Both the position numbers and the translations under genes were made by a program. From assembly GCA_963669295.1 (NCBI GenBank), contig OY769938.1:3596001-3660000 (forward strand): 64,000 nucleotides of DNA. The letters run 5' to 3'. The DNA is from G963669295 sp963669295. Lineage in GTDB: Bacteria > Bacteroidota > Bacteroidia > Flavobacteriales_D > CALLUQ01. This document shows positions 28,757 to 38,054 of this stretch, one piece after another. Position 1 is the stretch's first letter; each line of letters starts with the position of its first letter. The notes below the pieces were generated by a model, which was given only the letters and a program-made list of their open reading frames with translations, was not told the DNA's origin and did not search any database.

Positions 28757-30421
28757 ATGAAAACAACAACTTTTATACTGGCAACAGGTATGTTGCTGGC
28801 TTCACCAATTGTATTTGGCCAGGGCAATGGCAATGGAAATGGTGGGAATGGTAACAACATTGCTAAGTGGGAAGTAGAAGGCAATGTCGTTAATCCCGGA
28901 GAATTTATCGGAAGTGTGAACAATGAGGCACTGATCTTTAAAACCAATGGCGAAGAGTGGATGCGCTTAAACACACAAGGACACCTGGGGCTTGGCATCA
29001 CCAACCCTACAGTTTCACTGGATGTATTGGGTAAGTTTAGATTGAATAATGGTACGCAAGCTGCTGGCCGTTTTTTAACTACCGATGATTTGGGGTATAC
29101 CCAATGGGCGGATTTGCCCGACATGAACCATTGGAGTTTGAATGGCAGTAGTGTATATTACGATCAAGGTGGGGTAGGCATTGGTTTAACCAGCCCACAA
29201 GAAAAGTTAGACGTTAACGGCAATGGGCTATTTCACGGTTCTGTTCAATTGCAAGGCAGCGGCAATGGCATTACTTTTCCCGATGGTACTACGCAAACCA
29301 CTGCGGCAGTTACTAACGGTGCTACTTCAATGGAGGTAACGGAATATTTAAAGGTAGGCTCCAATACTCTATTCTTAACAGCCCCTGCAGCAAATATTCC
29401 AGGGGTACCTACCAGTAGCGAGCATGAAATTTTTGTAGATAACGATGACTTGTTCTTGATGTCGAATGGAGCATCTGGAAGCTACAACACCATTATGAAT
29501 GCGAATACCAATGGAGGAAATGTAGGCATTGGCTTGTCAAACCCAACTGCAAAATTGGATTTGCGCATGAACAACAACTATCCTTATACCAATGAATCGG
29601 GAGTACGAATTACTTACCCTATTGCTGCATTGATTCAAGGTGTTCCTCCTATCAATACTAGTGTGTTTGAAATTCGTCAGCAGGGCATTTTCCCCGGTAC
29701 TTACTCCAGAAAGTTTGTGGTGAGATCTGGTGGTAACACATCCATTGGTACTGGCGACCCGGGAAGTACAAGGTTGCATGTAGAAAATGCAGGAGCATCC
29801 CCAAATACCAAAATTTTACACCTTGAAGGAGCATTGGATCAAAACATTTTCTTTGTTCCTCGTTTAGGAAGCTCAGGTTATAACTGGCACTCAGCACCCG
29901 GTGACATGGGCTTATTCTTTAGCGACAACCATACCGACAATGCGAATGCTGGTTTTGTAATTGCACCACGTAAAGGAAGCTGGGGTGGTATGCGTATGGA
30001 CAAAGATGGCAACCTTGCTTTAGGAAGAAGAGAAGCCAATGCACGTTTACAAGTTTGGGGCAATGCCATTATTGGTGAGAAATCAATTACTACCGGACCT
30101 CATACTGATTTCCAATTGGCGGTTGATGGAAAATTGGTAGCAAAAGAAGTAGTGGTAACGCTTGATAACTGGGCCGATTATGTATTTGAAGATAACTATC
30201 AGTTGATGCCAGTGGAAGAGGTAGAAGCATTCATCAATGAGAATGGTCACTTGCCACAAATTCCTTCTGCCTGTGAAGTAGAAGAAAACGGTGTTGAAGT
30301 AAGTGAGATGCTCAAGCTACAAATGCAAAAGATTGAAGAATTGACTTTGTACATGATTGAATTAAAAAAGGAGAACGAGCAGCAGCAAAAGTTGATTGAG
30401 CAATTAACCAATAACAAGTAA
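28757..30421 (+). CDS. Secreted tail-fibre-like protein with C-terminal coiled coil
   Basis: 554 residues. Signal peptide ends VFGQ, followed by a Gly/Asn-rich linker (GNGNGNGGNGNN). Repeated short LGLGITNPTVSLDVLGKF-type segments (also VGIGLTSPQEKLDVNGNG and VGIGLSNPTAKLDLRM) are typical of tail-fibre/S74-peptidase-associated beta-helix proteins of Bacteroidota. The C-terminus has the conserved YQLMPVEEVEAFINENGHLP and a coiled coil (LKLQMQKIEELTLYMIELKK) that would trimerise it. No T9SS sorting domain is seen. The protease gene starts 4 bp after its stop, so the two are co-transcribed and may act together at the cell surface (inference). Confidence 0.85.
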   Translation: MKTTTFILATGMLLASPIVFGQGNGNGNGGNGNNIAKWEVEGNVVNPGEFIGSVNNEALIFKTNGEEWMRLNTQGHLGLGITNPTVSLDVLGKFRLNNGTQAAGRFLTTDDLGYTQWADLPDMNHWSLNGSSVYYDQGGVGIGLTSPQEKLDVNGNGLFHGSVQLQGSGNGITFPDGTTQTTAAVTNGATSMEVTEYLKVGSNTLFLTAPAANIPGVPTSSEHEIFVDNDDLFLMSNGASGSYNTIMNANTNGGNVGIGLSNPTAKLDLRMNNNYPYTNESGVRITYPIAALIQGVPPINTSVFEIRQQGIFPGTYSRKFVVRSGGNTSIGTGDPGSTRLHVENAGASPNTKILHLEGALDQNIFFVPRLGSSGYNWHSAPGDMGLFFSDNHTDNANAGFVIAPRKGSWGGMRMDKDGNLALGRREANARLQVWGNAIIGEKSITTGPHTDFQLAVDGKLVAKEVVVTLDNWADYVFEDNYQLMPVEEVEAFINENGHLPQIPSACEVEENGVEVSEMLKLQMQKIEELTLYMIELKKENEQQQKLIEQLTNNK

Positions 30422-30425
30422 TATC

Positions 30426-32447
30426 ATGAAGACGAAATACAGTTATAACCCTCCCTGGTTCAGGCGATGGTATGCAGTATTCGTGGGATGTTGCTTAACG
30501 GTTACTGCTATGGCCCAGGTGCCAACCCACTATGCTGAACAACCCATTGTTTCGAAAGCAGGGGTGTACCCTACCTACAATGAGGTGAAAGAGGTACATG
30601 TAAATATAAATGCCAACAAATCAGCGTTGGAAGTAGAAGATCTGCAACGACGAAAAGACAACCAACCTTATCGGTTTGCCGTTTCTGGAGCAGTAGATAT
30701 TGATGCTGCTGATGGAGAGAAGTACATCTCTTCAGGAGGAGAAGTGTGGAAACTAAAAATCACTTCAAAGGAAGCCACATCGTTGAGTTTAATCTTCGAT
30801 GAATTTGAATTGCCCGAACATGCGGTGATGTACTTATACAACGAAGAACGAACCATGCTGATGGGGCCTATTACTGCTACTGCAAATAACAAAGAAGGCA
30901 CCTTTGGTACCGATGTTATTCAAGGATCATCCGTTATCATCGAATACTACGATCCTTATGGAAGCATTGAACAAGCAGGTTTTCACATCAGTAAAATTGC
31001 ACATGGCTATAGAGGATTAGAAGGGATGAACCAGGAGAAAGAATATGGCGATTCCGACGATTGTAACAACGACATTCGTTGTGCAGTGGGAGGTCCCTGG
31101 TGTGTAGAAGCTCGTGCTGTGAGCTTGATTTTGTTGAACGATGGTACTGAATGGTGTACAGGAACAATGCTGAACAACACAGCAGAAGACCTTACCCCAT
31201 TTTTCTTAACAGCCGATCATTGTCTTGGAGGAAACAATACATGGCAATTCAGGTTTCACTACAAAAACCCTACTTGTGGGGCTACTGCATACGCAGGCAC
31301 CTATTGGACCTTTAACAACTCCATTTTACGGGCCAATAGTGCTGATACCGATTTTGCTTTGCTAGAGCTTACGGGGTACGATCCGTTTAACAATTGGCAC
31401 CGCCTGGCAGGCCTTCAATATGCTGGATGGAATAGAGGGGCAGCAGCTCCAGCCAATGGTATTGGCATCCATCACCCCAACGGAGATGTGATGAAAATTT
31501 CGTTCGAATGGCATTTGGCTACTTCGGCCGGGTGGCCATTTACACCTGCCAATTCGCATTGGGATGTTGATTTTGATGACGGAACGGTAGAACATGGCTC
31601 ATCAGGCTCACCCCTGTTCGATCAAAACCACCGTGTAGTAGGCCAATTGCATGGCACACAAGATCCCGGGTTTACGGGCGACAATTACTGCGAAAGCCAT
31701 GATTCTCGCTATGGAAGATTCGATCAATCGTGGACGGGCGAAGGAACAGCTGCCACCCGTTTAAGTAACTGGCTGGATGCTGGAGGAACAGGTGCCATGA
31801 CTACCAATGCCATTTCACCACTCATCATTTACCACAATCGAGAAGAAAATGGTGCAGAGCATTATACCGCGACCAATAACATGGAATTGGCAGGCAATGT
31901 AGGAGGATACCCTGTGATGCCACCGCCACCTTTCCCCCAGTTTTGGTGGTGGCCAATCAATGGCGAACCGTTTGAAGTGTTGCCCGGTGCCGATGTGATT
32001 TACCAGGCAGGAACGGAAGTTTCTATTCAGCCTGGAGTACATATTCAGGCTGGGTCTGATTTCCATGCATTTGTTAGCCCTGTAAACTGTGGCGACGGAT
32101 TGGATTACGGATACTCTGTATTGGAGTCGATGCCTGAAGGTGGTGAAAGCACCTACAGTGAGTTGGAAAAAGAAAACGTTTCAACAACGATAAATGAAGC
32201 CATGCCCAACGGCATAGTTTCCATCTATCCTAATCCCAACGCAGGTCAATTTACCATTGCCTTGAATGGGTTGGAAGAAGCTGCCACTGTTGATGTAATG
32301 AACATGTTGGGAGCAACTGTTTACACCAAAGGCAATGTACGCAATGCAGCATTGCAGGTAAATATTTCGAATCAACCGAAAGGAGTATACTTTGTAAAGG
32401 TCACCTCCAACGGGAAGGTATTCACCGAAAAAATAGTGCATCAATAA
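30426..32447 (+). CDS. T9SS-secreted trypsin-like serine endopeptidase
   Basis: 673 residues. Signal peptide ends TAMAQ. A prodomain-like N-terminal region is followed by a chymotrypsin-fold protease resembling bacterial lysyl endopeptidases: histidine in FFLTADHCLGG (about residue 264), aspartate in DTDFALLEL (about 308) and serine in HGSSGSPLFD (about 393); all triad residues are present. The C-terminus is a T9SS type-A sorting domain (SIYPNPNAGQFTIAL ... GVYFVKVTSNGKVFTEKIVHQ in two parts). Expected at the cell surface or in the medium. Cleavage specificity is not provable here. It ends in a strong terminator shared with the upstream gene. Confidence 0.93.
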   Translation: MKTKYSYNPPWFRRWYAVFVGCCLTVTAMAQVPTHYAEQPIVSKAGVYPTYNEVKEVHVNINANKSALEVEDLQRRKDNQPYRFAVSGAVDIDAADGEKYISSGGEVWKLKITSKEATSLSLIFDEFELPEHAVMYLYNEERTMLMGPITATANNKEGTFGTDVIQGSSVIIEYYDPYGSIEQAGFHISKIAHGYRGLEGMNQEKEYGDSDDCNNDIRCAVGGPWCVEARAVSLILLNDGTEWCTGTMLNNTAEDLTPFFLTADHCLGGNNTWQFRFHYKNPTCGATAYAGTYWTFNNSILRANSADTDFALLELTGYDPFNNWHRLAGLQYAGWNRGAAAPANGIGIHHPNGDVMKISFEWHLATSAGWPFTPANSHWDVDFDDGTVEHGSSGSPLFDQNHRVVGQLHGTQDPGFTGDNYCESHDSRYGRFDQSWTGEGTAATRLSNWLDAGGTGAMTTNAISPLIIYHNREENGAEHYTATNNMELAGNVGGYPVMPPPPFPQFWWWPINGEPFEVLPGADVIYQAGTEVSIQPGVHIQAGSDFHAFVSPVNCGDGLDYGYSVLESMPEGGESTYSELEKENVSTTINEAMPNGIVSIYPNPNAGQFTIALNGLEEAATVDVMNMLGATVYTKGNVRNAALQVNISNQPKGVYFVKVTSNGKVFTEKIVHQ

Positions 32448-32465
32448 TTGATACACCTACCTGAT

Positions 32466-32502
32466 AAAAGCCTCCCATTTTCGCAAAGATTGGGAGGCTT
32501 TT
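32466..32502 (+). terminator. Terminator after the serine protease
   Basis: Stem AAAAGCCTCCCA / TGGGAGGCTTTT with a 13-nt loop and a T-rich tail, 18 bp past the stop codon. Confidence 0.88.
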
Positions 32503-32531
32503 TTATTTTTACGCGATAACCGTAAAAAACC

Positions 32532-34244
32532 ATGAGTGATTCCTCCTTCATCAACGAGCTAATGCCGCATCAATTTGATGCATTTTTGTGCCATAGCTCT
32601 AAAGACAATAGGGTAGTGAATCGCTTGCACAAAAGGTTAGAACGTTACAAGCTGCCTGCTAACCTGGGAAGAAGCCGGAGGAAATTAAAGGTATTTCATT
32701 ACAAAGGCGATGCCCCGTTGAGTGATTCCTTGAAAGCATCGATGCAACATTTTTTGGAGCACAGCCAACACCTGGTGCTGGCAGCGTCTAACGATGCGGC
32801 TGATACCGACATTGTAAATTACGAAATCAACACCTTTTTGCAGCACCATACTGCTGAATACATGCATGTGGTGCTGGCCAACCATGCACCACCAGGCGCA
32901 TATCCTACTGCTCTTAAACAGGTGCTCACCGATCCTGTATATGCCGATTTGCGCATGGCACGCACAGGATGGCTTTCGTGGTGGTTGGTGCACAAAAGAA
33001 AATTTAAACGGGCCACCATTCCATTGTTGGCCGTGTTGTTTGATGTGGAGGTCGATCAATTGATTCAACGCAACAAACGAAGGAAACGACAGCGCTTGTT
33101 GGCCATTGCTCTTCCTTTATTAATAGGCCTTGGTATTGGTTTGTTTCAATACGCCAAAACCGAAACGCATGCCTGGATGCCTACCGATGCAGATGCCCAT
33201 ACAAAACCAGTAAGCCAGGTAGCAATACACTACCACAATGGCGTTACCATAAGAACATTGGCAGAATGGGTAGGGGAGACCTTCCCGGACCTACCAGCCA
33301 ATATTTATGGTGAAGTGATGGAGTTGAATACCAATGGAGAAAAAACAGGGCAATTGAACTATGTATTCGACTCGGGTGGAGAAATGGTATACCTGCCTAA
33401 CAACAGCAACGTAGAAGTTGGAACACTGGAAGACGAATTGCAAAACATGCGGGTGTACGATGCCGACTTAGACATGGAATACCTCAACGTTGAAGCATTT
33501 AAAGCCGATGCCTTTGCTCCGGCCACCCACTCAGAAATTGCCCTGGAAGAAGAAGACCGTGCTGTAGCTGACTCGTTGATTGTAGCCATGTTAACGGCCA
33601 ACAACATCCAATACAACAGCATTTTTAAAGGAGCATCAGTAGCATTGGATGAGGGTACCATACTGTTTGCAGATATCTATAGCGATAGCTTTTACTATGG
33701 CGCTGCAGTGCCTCTGTATCGACCCAATGGTGGTGCATGGCAGTTAGGTGAATTGGTAGAAAACATAGAAGCTTCCAGTTTAGCTGCATTGAGGAACATC
33801 AATGAGAAAGGACATCTGCTGGCAGTATTCAAAGGCGACCCGGAAAATGGAATTGATGATGTGATCTTATACTCCACCAACCGGGTCAATTGGGAACGCA
33901 TTACACCAGGGTCGCCGCAAGTGAATACCAACCGTTGGTTTCAACTGAAAGATGCGGTAATGGCACCCGATAACAAGCAGGTTATTGTAGCAAAGTTTGA
34001 TGGGTACAATGCAGGCAATGGATCGGTGATTATGCTTACCTTTGATGGAGGAGCACATTGGGAGTTGTTGGAGCATGGCTTACCTGCTAACAGCACCATC
34101 GATTTGGTGGGTGTGTTGGCCGATGGAACGGTAGTAGGCCTCATGGGATTTGAGGGGGCAGCCACCAGCAAGCGATTGGTTATTTGGCGCAAACGCACCT
34201 TCATGGAACGCATCACCAATGCCTCCGGATTAAGCCGATTGTAA
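32532..34244 (+). CDS. TIR domain - transmembrane - propeller-like sensor protein
   Basis: 570 residues. Residues 14-140 form a TIR domain of the TIR_2 type (QFDAFLCHSSKDNRVVNRLH, then RLERYKLPANLG, shared with TIR-TPR/WD40 proteins); Glu98 in DIVNYEINTF sits where TIR NADases place their catalytic glutamate. A basic stretch (RNKRRKRQR) precedes one transmembrane helix at about 188-206 (LAIALPLLIGLGIGLF). The remaining 360 residues should be outside the membrane; the end has Asp-box-like features (LTFDGGAHWELLEHGLP) of BNR/sialidase propellers. Architecture: cytoplasmic TIR effector, external sensor. The partner gene starts 3 bp downstream. TIR proteins act in NAD-depleting defence or signalling; which applies is unknown. 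Confidence 0.85.
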   Translation: MSDSSFINELMPHQFDAFLCHSSKDNRVVNRLHKRLERYKLPANLGRSRRKLKVFHYKGDAPLSDSLKASMQHFLEHSQHLVLAASNDAADTDIVNYEINTFLQHHTAEYMHVVLANHAPPGAYPTALKQVLTDPVYADLRMARTGWLSWWLVHKRKFKRATIPLLAVLFDVEVDQLIQRNKRRKRQRLLAIALPLLIGLGIGLFQYAKTETHAWMPTDADAHTKPVSQVAIHYHNGVTIRTLAEWVGETFPDLPANIYGEVMELNTNGEKTGQLNYVFDSGGEMVYLPNNSNVEVGTLEDELQNMRVYDADLDMEYLNVEAFKADAFAPATHSEIALEEEDRAVADSLIVAMLTANNIQYNSIFKGASVALDEGTILFADIYSDSFYYGAAVPLYRPNGGAWQLGELVENIEASSLAALRNINEKGHLLAVFKGDPENGIDDVILYSTNRVNWERITPGSPQVNTNRWFQLKDAVMAPDNKQVIVAKFDGYNAGNGSVIMLTFDGGAHWELLEHGLPANSTIDLVGVLADGTVVGLMGFEGAATSKRLVIWRKRTFMERITNASGLSRL

Positions 34245-34247
34245 CAG

Positions 34248-35030
34248 ATGTCATCGTCATACATACCCAACGAATACGCACAACTTATCCGTCATTTCTT
34301 GCAGCCCACGGCACACAAGAAAAGGGTGTATGTAAACCACATTCCTGAAGAAGCACAGCAGAAGGTGCGCGAAAGCACCATGAAACCATGGGGAGGAGAA
34401 ACGCAGGAAATTGTGGCCATCATCGATACCACCATGTTTGGCTCGCTCATCAACCCGGTAGTGTTGACCCATACCCATTGCTTTACCAAAGATTTTGATG
34501 AATACAACGCATTTGAATACAACGACATTGAGTACGTTGATGGGTTTGACGGGTTTGCACAAAGCAACTTGATGGTAAAGCTCAAAGGGTTCAACATATC
34601 CAAAGTGCCCTGTGGCAATCAAGATGAATTGATGGAAAAGCTTTTTCACCAAATTGCCACGTTAAGCCCCAACCGAAAAGTAAAATCCGATGCCATTCCC
34701 CGTAACCCGATAACGCAACAGCCGGCTGCTGTACCCAGCGAAGTGAAAGGGTGGAACTGGGGTGCCTTTATCCTTGGCTTTTTTTATGGCATATTCAATG
34801 GATTGCCATTCATTCCTTTTTTGCATTTAATTCCTGGGGTCAACTTAGTGGTAGCCATCCTTACAGGAATTTATGGACAAGAGTGGTCGTGGAAGAAGAA
34901 AAACTGGTCGAGCGTAGATCACTTTTTGCGGGTGCAAAAAAAATGGAACAGGGCTGGTTTGGTGGTGTTTATCATCGTAATCTTGTGGGGCATTGTTGCT
35001 GGAATTATCAAAACAATAGACCAAATCTAA
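34248..35030 (+). CDS. PH-like domain membrane protein coupled to the TIR gene
   Basis: 260 residues, no signal peptide. Residues about 45-120 look like a small bacterial PH-type domain (EIVAIIDTTMFGSLINPVVL, then DIEYVDGFDGF and LMVKLKGFNISKV). A linker leads to a membrane module with NWGAFILGFFYGIFNGLPF, IPGVNLVVAILTGIYGQEWSW and a final helix (GLVVFIIVILWGIVAG): three to four transmembrane segments of a DUF2628-like type with a conserved HFLRVQKKWN between. It follows the TIR gene by 3 bp, so the two are almost certainly one transcription unit. Role unknown; a membrane-associated partner or target of the TIR protein is an inference from coupling alone. Confidence 0.75.
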   Translation: MSSSYIPNEYAQLIRHFLQPTAHKKRVYVNHIPEEAQQKVRESTMKPWGGETQEIVAIIDTTMFGSLINPVVLTHTHCFTKDFDEYNAFEYNDIEYVDGFDGFAQSNLMVKLKGFNISKVPCGNQDELMEKLFHQIATLSPNRKVKSDAIPRNPITQQPAAVPSEVKGWNWGAFILGFFYGIFNGLPFIPFLHLIPGVNLVVAILTGIYGQEWSWKKKNWSSVDHFLRVQKKWNRAGLVVFIIVILWGIVAGIIKTIDQI

Positions 35031-35043
35031 TCGTCGAAAACCT

Positions 35044-35051
35044 TACTTTTG
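35044..35051 (+). promoter_or_regulatory. Putative -7 box (TACTTTTG) before the importer operon
   Basis: Exact match to the Bacteroidota TAnnTTTG element, ending 4 bp before the ATG of the substrate-binding lipoprotein gene. No matching -33 TTTG was found, so this is tentative. Confidence 0.4.
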
Positions 35052-35055
35052 ACCC

Positions 35056-36195
35056 ATGAAAAAATTGTTGTATTGCCTTCCTTTATTGTGGTGGAGTTGT
35101 GCTACCACCCCTGCCGAAGAAGAAGTGCCAGTGGCAGACACTGTAGCAGCGGTGGAAACAGTTTCTATTGAGGTAACGCATGCCAAAGGGTTTCGGGTAA
35201 GCTACGCACACGATTGTAAAGTGGTAGAGGTAATCAACCCATGGATGCCCGAACGGGTGTTGGGACGATATGTGCTGGTGCAGCGAGGAATGGAAGTGCC
35301 GGAAGCCTTTCGCAACGACATCGTTGTAGAAGTGCCTTTGCAAAGCATTGCCTGCCTTTCTACCACCCACCTTCCTTTATTGGATCAGCTGGGATTGGTA
35401 GATCGCCTTACCGGGTTTTCGCACCTGGAGTTTGTAAAAAACGAGGCAGTATTGCAACGCATCGGAGCAGGAAAAATTACCGACATCAATGGGGCTTCTG
35501 AAATTGACCTGGAAAAAGTACTGGCACTCAACCCCGACGCTTTAATGATATACCCGGTGCAAGGACAGCAATACGATAAGTACACCGAGGCTGGTATAAA
35601 GATGGTATACAATGCTGAATACATGGAGCCTACCCCGTTGGGCAAAGCCGAATGGATCAAATTCATGGCATTGTTTTTTAACGAAGAAGCCAAAGCCAAT
35701 GCATTGTTTCACACCATCGACTCGGCTTACACTTACTTGAAAATGCTAACCGATACAGTGGCACATCAACCATCGGTTATTGTGGGCAACCAATGGAAAG
35801 GCACCTGGTATGCACCGGGAGGGCAGAGCTTTGTAGCGCACTTTATTTACGACAGTGGCGCCGATTATTTGTGGGCTACCGACAGCACCACCGGTTCTGT
35901 ACAGCTCGACTTTGAGGTGGTGATGGACCAGGGAAGTGAAGCCGATTTTTGGGCTTTTGTGGGGGATGTAGGAGCACGAGCATACGGCAAAGAACAAGTA
36001 TTGCAAGAAGACCAGCGGTATGGTTTGTTTAAAGCCTACAAAGAAAACAACATCCTTTTTTGCAATACTTCAGTGACCAATTACTTTGAAAATGCGGTGA
36101 TTGAACCGCACATTGTATTGGCCGATATGGTGAAACATTTCCATCCCCATCTTTTGCCGGAGCATACACCGGTATACTTCAAACGATTGAACTAA
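35056..36195 (+). CDS. ABC importer substrate-binding lipoprotein (BtuF/FepB type)
   Basis: 379 residues. Lipobox LLWWSC near residue 15. Type-III periplasmic-binding fold of cobalamin/siderophore receptors: CLSTTHLPLLDQLGLVDRL, then EIDLEKVLALNPDALMI, and a long helix linking two lobes, ending NAVIEPHIVLADMVKHFHP. It is the first gene of a four-gene unit with a FecCD permease 21 bp downstream and an ATPase. Substrate is a metal chelate (siderophore, haem or cobalamin); which one cannot be told, and no TonB receptor is in this operon. Confidence 0.92.
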   Translation: MKKLLYCLPLLWWSCATTPAEEEVPVADTVAAVETVSIEVTHAKGFRVSYAHDCKVVEVINPWMPERVLGRYVLVQRGMEVPEAFRNDIVVEVPLQSIACLSTTHLPLLDQLGLVDRLTGFSHLEFVKNEAVLQRIGAGKITDINGASEIDLEKVLALNPDALMIYPVQGQQYDKYTEAGIKMVYNAEYMEPTPLGKAEWIKFMALFFNEEAKANALFHTIDSAYTYLKMLTDTVAHQPSVIVGNQWKGTWYAPGGQSFVAHFIYDSGADYLWATDSTTGSVQLDFEVVMDQGSEADFWAFVGDVGARAYGKEQVLQEDQRYGLFKAYKENNILFCNTSVTNYFENAVIEPHIVLADMVKHFHPHLLPEHTPVYFKRLN

Positions 36196-36216
36196 GGAAA
36201 TAACTACCTTTATGGC

Positions 36217-37272
36217 ATGGCTACCGAACTGTTGAATCATCAGTACCGTCGCTGGCCCTTGTTGGTGTTGGCTGTATTGGTGGTACTCTTTTTCCTGCTC
36301 GATATCGCTTTTGGTTCGGTAAACATTCCTATAGGCGATGTGGTAACCATTCTTTTTGGAGGCACTCCGGCCCAGGAAAGCTGGGCCAACATTGTGTATT
36401 ACAAACGACTGCCCGATGCACTTACTGCCTTGTTGGCGGGAGGAGGATTGGCGGTGAGTGGCCTACAGATGCAAACCCTGTTTCGCAATCCACTGGCGGG
36501 CCCTTCGGTATTGGGCATTACCTCTGGTGCCAGCTTAGGGGTGGCTCTGGTAATATTGATGTCGGGCGCTTTTGGAGGATGGCTGCTTGGCGAGTTGGGG
36601 CTGGCGGGTTCGTTGGCCCTTGTAGTAGCCGCATTTATTGGCTCGGCCATGGTGTTGCTGGTGGTATTAACCATTGCCCGACGGGTACGCGACAATGTGA
36701 CCTTACTCATTATTGGACTAATGATGGGCTACATTACCTCAGCACTGGTAAGTGTATTGAGTTTTTACAGTCAAAAAGAAGAAATCCAAACGTTTGTGAT
36801 TTGGGGCTTCGGCAGTTTTTCGGATGTTTCGTGGAGTCAAATGCAGCTGTTTGCTCCGGTAGTGCTGTTGGGGCTGGGGCTCACCATCTTCTTAATTAAA
36901 CCCATGAATGCCTTGTTGCTGGGCGAGCAGTATGCCACCAGCATGGGGTTGAATGTGAAACGTACACGCATCCTCATCATTGCGTGCACCGGATTGTTGG
37001 CTGGAACGGTTACCGCCTTTTGTGGACCCATTGCCTTTTTAGGGCTGGCAGTACCCCACCTTACTCGCAGTTGGCTCAATACCTCGAACCATCGGATGTT
37101 GTTGCCGGGAGTGATCTTAACCGGCATGGCACTGGCCATTTCGTGCGACTTAATTTCACGGTTACCAGGGGTGGATGCAGTATTGCCCATCAATGCTGTA
37201 ACGGCTATGATAGGCGCTCCGGTGGTGATATGGATCATTATACGACAACGCAACCTAAAAGCAGTGATGTAA
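36217..37272 (+). CDS. FecCD-family ABC transporter permease
   Basis: 351 residues, about nine to ten transmembrane helices. Conserved FecCD blocks: RLPDALTALLAGGGLAVSGLQMQ, in two parts, LFRNPLAGPSVLGITSGASLG, split likewise, and GTVTAFCGPIAFLGLAVPHL. It forms the inner-membrane channel of the importer with the lipoprotein before it and the ATPase after it (the ATPase ATG overlaps this stop codon by one base). The next-to-last loop (LPGVDAVLPINAVTAMIGAP) includes the coupling region. Usual length for the family. Confidence 0.95.
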   Translation: MATELLNHQYRRWPLLVLAVLVVLFFLLDIAFGSVNIPIGDVVTILFGGTPAQESWANIVYYKRLPDALTALLAGGGLAVSGLQMQTLFRNPLAGPSVLGITSGASLGVALVILMSGAFGGWLLGELGLAGSLALVVAAFIGSAMVLLVVLTIARRVRDNVTLLIIGLMMGYITSALVSVLSFYSQKEEIQTFVIWGFGSFSDVSWSQMQLFAPVVLLGLGLTIFLIKPMNALLLGEQYATSMGLNVKRTRILIIACTGLLAGTVTAFCGPIAFLGLAVPHLTRSWLNTSNHRMLLPGVILTGMALAISCDLISRLPGVDAVLPINAVTAMIGAPVVIWIIIRQRNLKAVM

Positions 37273-38054
37273 TGGAGCCGGTATTATCCATACAAGAATT
37301 GACCATTGGGTACCGCCAAAAAAGGGGCGATGTAGAGGTGATGGCAAACATCAATGCCGAGTTGCCGCAAGGATGCCTGGTAAGCCTTATTGCACCTAAT
37401 GGTGCTGGCAAATCTACCTTGCTGCGTACATTGGCAGCATTGCACCCTCCTTTGCAGGGAAAAGTAACCATAGCTGGAAAAGCATTGGATGCCATGACCG
37501 CAGGGGCATTGGCAAAAAAGGTGAGCGTGGTATTAACCGATAAGGTAGATGTGGGCAACATTACTGTAGCTGCTATGGTGGCTTTGGGGCGCCATCCCTA
37601 CACCGGCATGATGGGTGGATTGAGCAGGGTAGACAAAGAAAAAGTAATGTGGGCATTGGAAGCTACAGGCACCTTAGATTTTGCATTACGCAGCATGCAC
37701 GACCTCAGCGATGGCGAACGACAAAAAGTAATGATTGCCCGGGCATTGGCGCAAGACACGCCATTGATTTTGTTAGACGAGCCCACGGCATTTCTCGACC
37801 TTCCCAACCGGGTAGAAATTCTACAGTTGTTGAAAACATTGGCTGCTACCACGCAAAAAACCATCTTGCTTTCTACCCACGATCTCGATCTTGCCTTGCA
37901 AATTAGTGATACGCTATGGGTCATTAATCGCGAGAAAATATTGCTTACCGGTACGCCAGAAATGCTATCAAGTAACGGCACTATTGCAGCAGTGTTTGCC
38001 AACGAGCAGGTGCATTTTGATGTGGCAACAGGCACTTTTAAACTGGTACCATGA
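37272..38054 (+). CDS. ABC transporter ATP-binding protein (FecE/BtuD type)
   Basis: 260 residues. The start is set at 37272 (MEPVLSIQELTIGY); the same frame is open back to 36984 but that part lies inside the permease and has no homologous character. Motifs: Walker A APNGAGKSTLLR, signature LSDGERQKVMIARAL, Walker B LILLDEPTAFLD and the switch histidine in LLSTHDLDLAL. It powers uptake of a metal chelate through the FecCD permease. TAATG coupling with the permease and a 4-bp overlap with the downstream gene indicate tight operon structure. Confidence 0.95.
   Translation: MEPVLSIQELTIGYRQKRGDVEVMANINAELPQGCLVSLIAPNGAGKSTLLRTLAALHPPLQGKVTIAGKALDAMTAGALAKKVSVVLTDKVDVGNITVAAMVALGRHPYTGMMGGLSRVDKEKVMWALEATGTLDFALRSMHDLSDGERQKVMIARALAQDTPLILLDEPTAFLDLPNRVEILQLLKTLAATTQKTILLSTHDLDLALQISDTLWVINREKILLTGTPEMLSSNGTIAAVFANEQVHFDVATGTFKLVP

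Noticed and set aside
36984..37271. Upstream extension of the ABC ATPase frame
   Set aside because: Lies within the permease gene in another frame; the conserved ATPase begins at 37272.
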